Positions 6,165-7,588 of a stretch of DNA of 7,588 bases are shown piece by piece; positions within the stretch are counted from its first letter, which is position 1; every line of letters starts with the position of its first letter. A model generated the notes under the pieces. That model was not told the origin of the DNA and made no database searches. It was given only the letters and a program-made list of their open reading frames with translations. The translations under genes and the position numbers were made by a program. The stretch spans positions 1 to 7,588 of the forward strand of contig SKHV01000316.1 of assembly GCA_007116765.1 (NCBI GenBank), in the 5' to 3' direction. Source of the stretch: Prolixibacteraceae bacterium. GTDB lineage: Bacteria > Bacteroidota > Bacteroidia > Bacteroidales > Prolixibacteraceae.

Positions 6165-7157
6165 TTAAAATACTTCCGAATTATTTTTCATATAGTCAAT
6201 CAGTTCGTCAACCTGTGCAAAGGCAATGGCTGTGTAGGTATCGTCGGCGCCGTAATAAACAGCTATGCGACCGGTTTCGGCTTCGAACAGGTTGGCACAC
6301 GGGAACGCTACGTTGGGCACGAAGCCGGTGGTTTCGTAATCTTTCTCGGGTGTGAGAATATAGTCGCGTGTACGGTACAATACTTTGCCTGGGTTATCGA
6401 TATCGAGTAAAGCAGCACCCATGCTGTACACATATCCGTTACAGGTATTCGAAACACCGTGGTATATCATCAGCCAACCTTCGGTAGTTTCGATGGGCAC
6501 GGGGCCTGCACCAATTTTCATTCCCTGCCACCATCCTTGTCCGCCATTGGTCATAACCAGTTTGTGGTTTCCCCAGTGAACAAGGTCGGGGCTTTCGCTA
6601 ACATAAATATTGCCAAAGGGAGTGTGGCCGGTATCGCTTGGGCGGCTTAAAAGCAGGTACTTTCCGTTCACTTTGCGGGGGAACAACACACCGTTGCGGT
6701 TGTATGGCATAAGCGGATTGGGCATACGCACAAAGGTTTTGAAATCTTTGGTTTTGCCAAGCCCAATGGAAGGGCCGTTCATGTCGTCGCACCATGTAAC
6801 GTAATATTCGCCTTCTATTTCAATCACACGTGGGTCGTAAGCATAACTTGTTGGAGCAGGTTTGCCGTTTTCATCGATCCATTGAATGGGGTCAAGGTCG
6901 AGGTCTATCTTTATCCCATCTTTGCTTTTTCCCGAGAATAAAGTTGCACGGCCATTTTTTTGGTCGGCACGAAACACCCCGGCAAAACCGCCTTCGAAAG
7001 GTGCTACCGCACTGTTGTATACACGGGCAGCCTTGGGTATAGGATTCCAGCCAATAACGGGGTTGCCACTGAAACGCCACATCACATCGGTACAGCCTTG
7101 GGGTTTATCTTCCCAGGGTATGTTGGGAAGTGCTTTTCCAATTATCATTTTACTCAT
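6165..7157 (-). CDS. GH130 subfamily 2 beta-1,4-mannoside phosphorylase
   Basis: A 330-residue cytoplasmic enzyme of the five-bladed beta-propeller GH130 family, releasing alpha-mannose 1-phosphate from the non-reducing end of beta-1,4-mannosides. It strongly resembles the N-glycan mannoside phosphorylase UhgbMP and its Bacteroides relatives as I recall them: 'IPWEDKPQGCTDVMWR', 'NSAVAPFEGGFAGVFR', 'YAYDPRV', 'PYNRNGVLFPRK', 'SRPSDTGHTPFG', 'KIGAGPVP', 'IYHGV' and 'PNVAFPCA' all align. D108 in YDPR is the expected proton donor; R63, R154-N155, K214 and H233 are likely phosphate or sugar contacts. The length fits subfamily 2, whereas subfamily 1 mannosylglucose phosphorylases are nearer 390 residues. 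The loop before KIGAGP (about 204-213, GGQGWWQG) is short and lacks the phenylalanine that I recall lining the GlcNAc site of UhgbMP. Mannooligosaccharide, Man-GlcNAc or Man-Glc substrates all remain open. An ATG three codons in (7148) is an alternative start. Confidence 0.95.
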   Translation of the reverse strand: MSKMIIGKALPNIPWEDKPQGCTDVMWRFSGNPVIGWNPIPKAARVYNSAVAPFEGGFAGVFRADQKNGRATLFSGKSKDGIKIDLDLDPIQWIDENGKPAPTSYAYDPRVIEIEGEYYVTWCDDMNGPSIGLGKTKDFKTFVRMPNPLMPYNRNGVLFPRKVNGKYLLLSRPSDTGHTPFGNIYVSESPDLVHWGNHKLVMTNGGQGWWQGMKIGAGPVPIETTEGWLMIYHGVSNTCNGYVYSMGAALLDIDNPGKVLYRTRDYILTPEKDYETTGFVPNVAFPCANLFEAETGRIAVYYGADDTYTAIAFAQVDELIDYMKNNSEVF

Positions 7158-7193
7158 AATGTACTAATTATTAATAGGTATTTATTTGTTTTG

Positions 7194-7233
7194 AAAAACC
7201 TGCCTGAATGAATGTTATCTCTCAGGCAGGTTT
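7194..7233 (-). terminator. Rho-independent terminator after the transporter gene
   Basis: A perfect 12-bp stem (7196..7207 with 7222..7233; core ACCTGCCTGA) and a 14-nt loop. On the minus strand it runs into TTTTT at 7198..7194, overlapping the base of the stem. It stands 28 nt beyond the transporter stop codon and about 37 nt before the GH130 start. The plus-strand side is also T-rich, but no plus-strand gene ends here. It should end or weaken transcription coming from the transporter. Confidence 0.82.
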
Positions 7234-7261
7234 ATTATTTTATAAAAGATTTGATTACAAA

Positions 7262-7588
7262 TTAATTCTCCAGTTCATCTTTGCTCCGCCTATCTCCCAG
7301 TTCCAATTCAATTTCGGCAACACGCTTATCGTTAAGCGGGTAAGCAAGCGAAATAAGAACAGAAACAACACCCAGTCCGGCAGGTATAAGGCTAAAGAGT
7401 AACAATAAGCCGCGTAAACTATCGGGGTCTTGGGCAACATTGGGCTGGAAGCCAACTTGCGACATAAGTGTTAAAGCAAGGAAAGCACCAAATGCCCATC
7501 CAATTTTTTGCGACATGGTTGAGGCCGAAAAAATAAGCCCTGTAGCACGGCGACCTTTTTTCCATTCGGCATAGTCGGCCGTATCAGC
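7262..7588 (-). CDS. GPH-family (MFS_2) sugar:cation symporter, C-terminal end (partial)
   Basis: The frame is open from the window edge to the stop at 7262, giving the last 108 residues; the ATG at 7516 is internal, not the start. The fragment opens 'ADTADYAEWKKGRRATGLIFSAST', the conserved cytoplasmic loop and helix 11 start of the glycoside-pentoside-hexuronide:cation symporters (MelB/XynP type). Helix 11 spans about fragment residues 16-42 and helix 12 about 60-82 (GLLLLFSLIPAGLGVVSVLISLA). A charged cytoplasmic tail ends in 'RRSKDELEN'. Such symporters import small glycosides across the inner membrane, which suits its place upstream of two cytoplasmic phosphorylases. The substrate cannot be told from this end. 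A strong terminator follows, so it may be only partly co-transcribed with them. Confidence 0.9.
   Translation of the reverse strand, partial: ADTADYAEWKKGRRATGLIFSASTMSQKIGWAFGAFLALTLMSQVGFQPNVAQDPDSLRGLLLLFSLIPAGLGVVSVLISLAYPLNDKRVAEIELELGDRRSKDELEN

Noticed and set aside
6156..7211. Plus- and minus-strand open frames overlapping the GH130 gene
   Set aside because: They overlap a gene with clear family motifs along its length and resemble nothing known.
7262..7516. An 84-codon gene starting at the ATG at 7516
   Set aside because: The frame stays open upstream to the window edge and encodes the conserved ADTADYAEW loop of GPH symporters, so this ATG is internal.

Overview
The window looks like a piece of a Bacteroidota chromosome, probably a free-living polysaccharide degrader (inference). 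The grounds are moderate GC, a Bacteroidota-type promoter (TTG, 19-nt spacer, TATATTTG), genes without obvious Shine-Dalgarno sequences, and products typical of that phylum (GPH-family sugar symporter, GH130, GH94, DUF3788, a YtrA-type GntR regulator with an ABC-2 exporter). All seven recognisable genes lie on the minus strand, so the window is best read from high to low coordinates.

Sugar block (7588 to 3199). It opens with the C-terminal end of a GPH/MFS_2 sugar:cation symporter, then a strong hairpin terminator. Next come a GH130 subfamily 2 beta-mannoside phosphorylase, a short spacer holding a long imperfect inverted repeat, a GH94 beta-glycoside phosphorylase and a small DUF3788 protein. 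Neither phosphorylase has a signal peptide. The simplest reading is uptake of small beta-linked oligosaccharides followed by cytoplasmic phosphorolysis to sugar 1-phosphates. Mannose-containing and glucose- or GlcNAc-containing ends would be handled by different enzymes, as expected for glucomannan fragments or the N-glycan core. The sequence alone does not decide the substrate.

Intergenic block (3198 to 2620). About 580 bp carry no convincing gene. They hold a nested, RNA-like palindromic element, two pairs of near-identical direct repeats, several small hairpins, and then a promoter with an overlapping palindromic operator.

Regulator/exporter block (2619 to 1). A tightly packed operon runs ABC ATPase, six-helix permease, YtrA-type GntR repressor, then a membrane-anchored beta-repeat protein (GIN/DUF2807-like) cut by the window edge. 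Gene junctions are a 2-nt gap, a 1-nt overlap and a 23-nt overlap. The dyad at the predicted transcription start suggests autoregulation by the GntR protein. Nothing here is a CRISPR array, tRNA, rRNA, transposase or phage gene.
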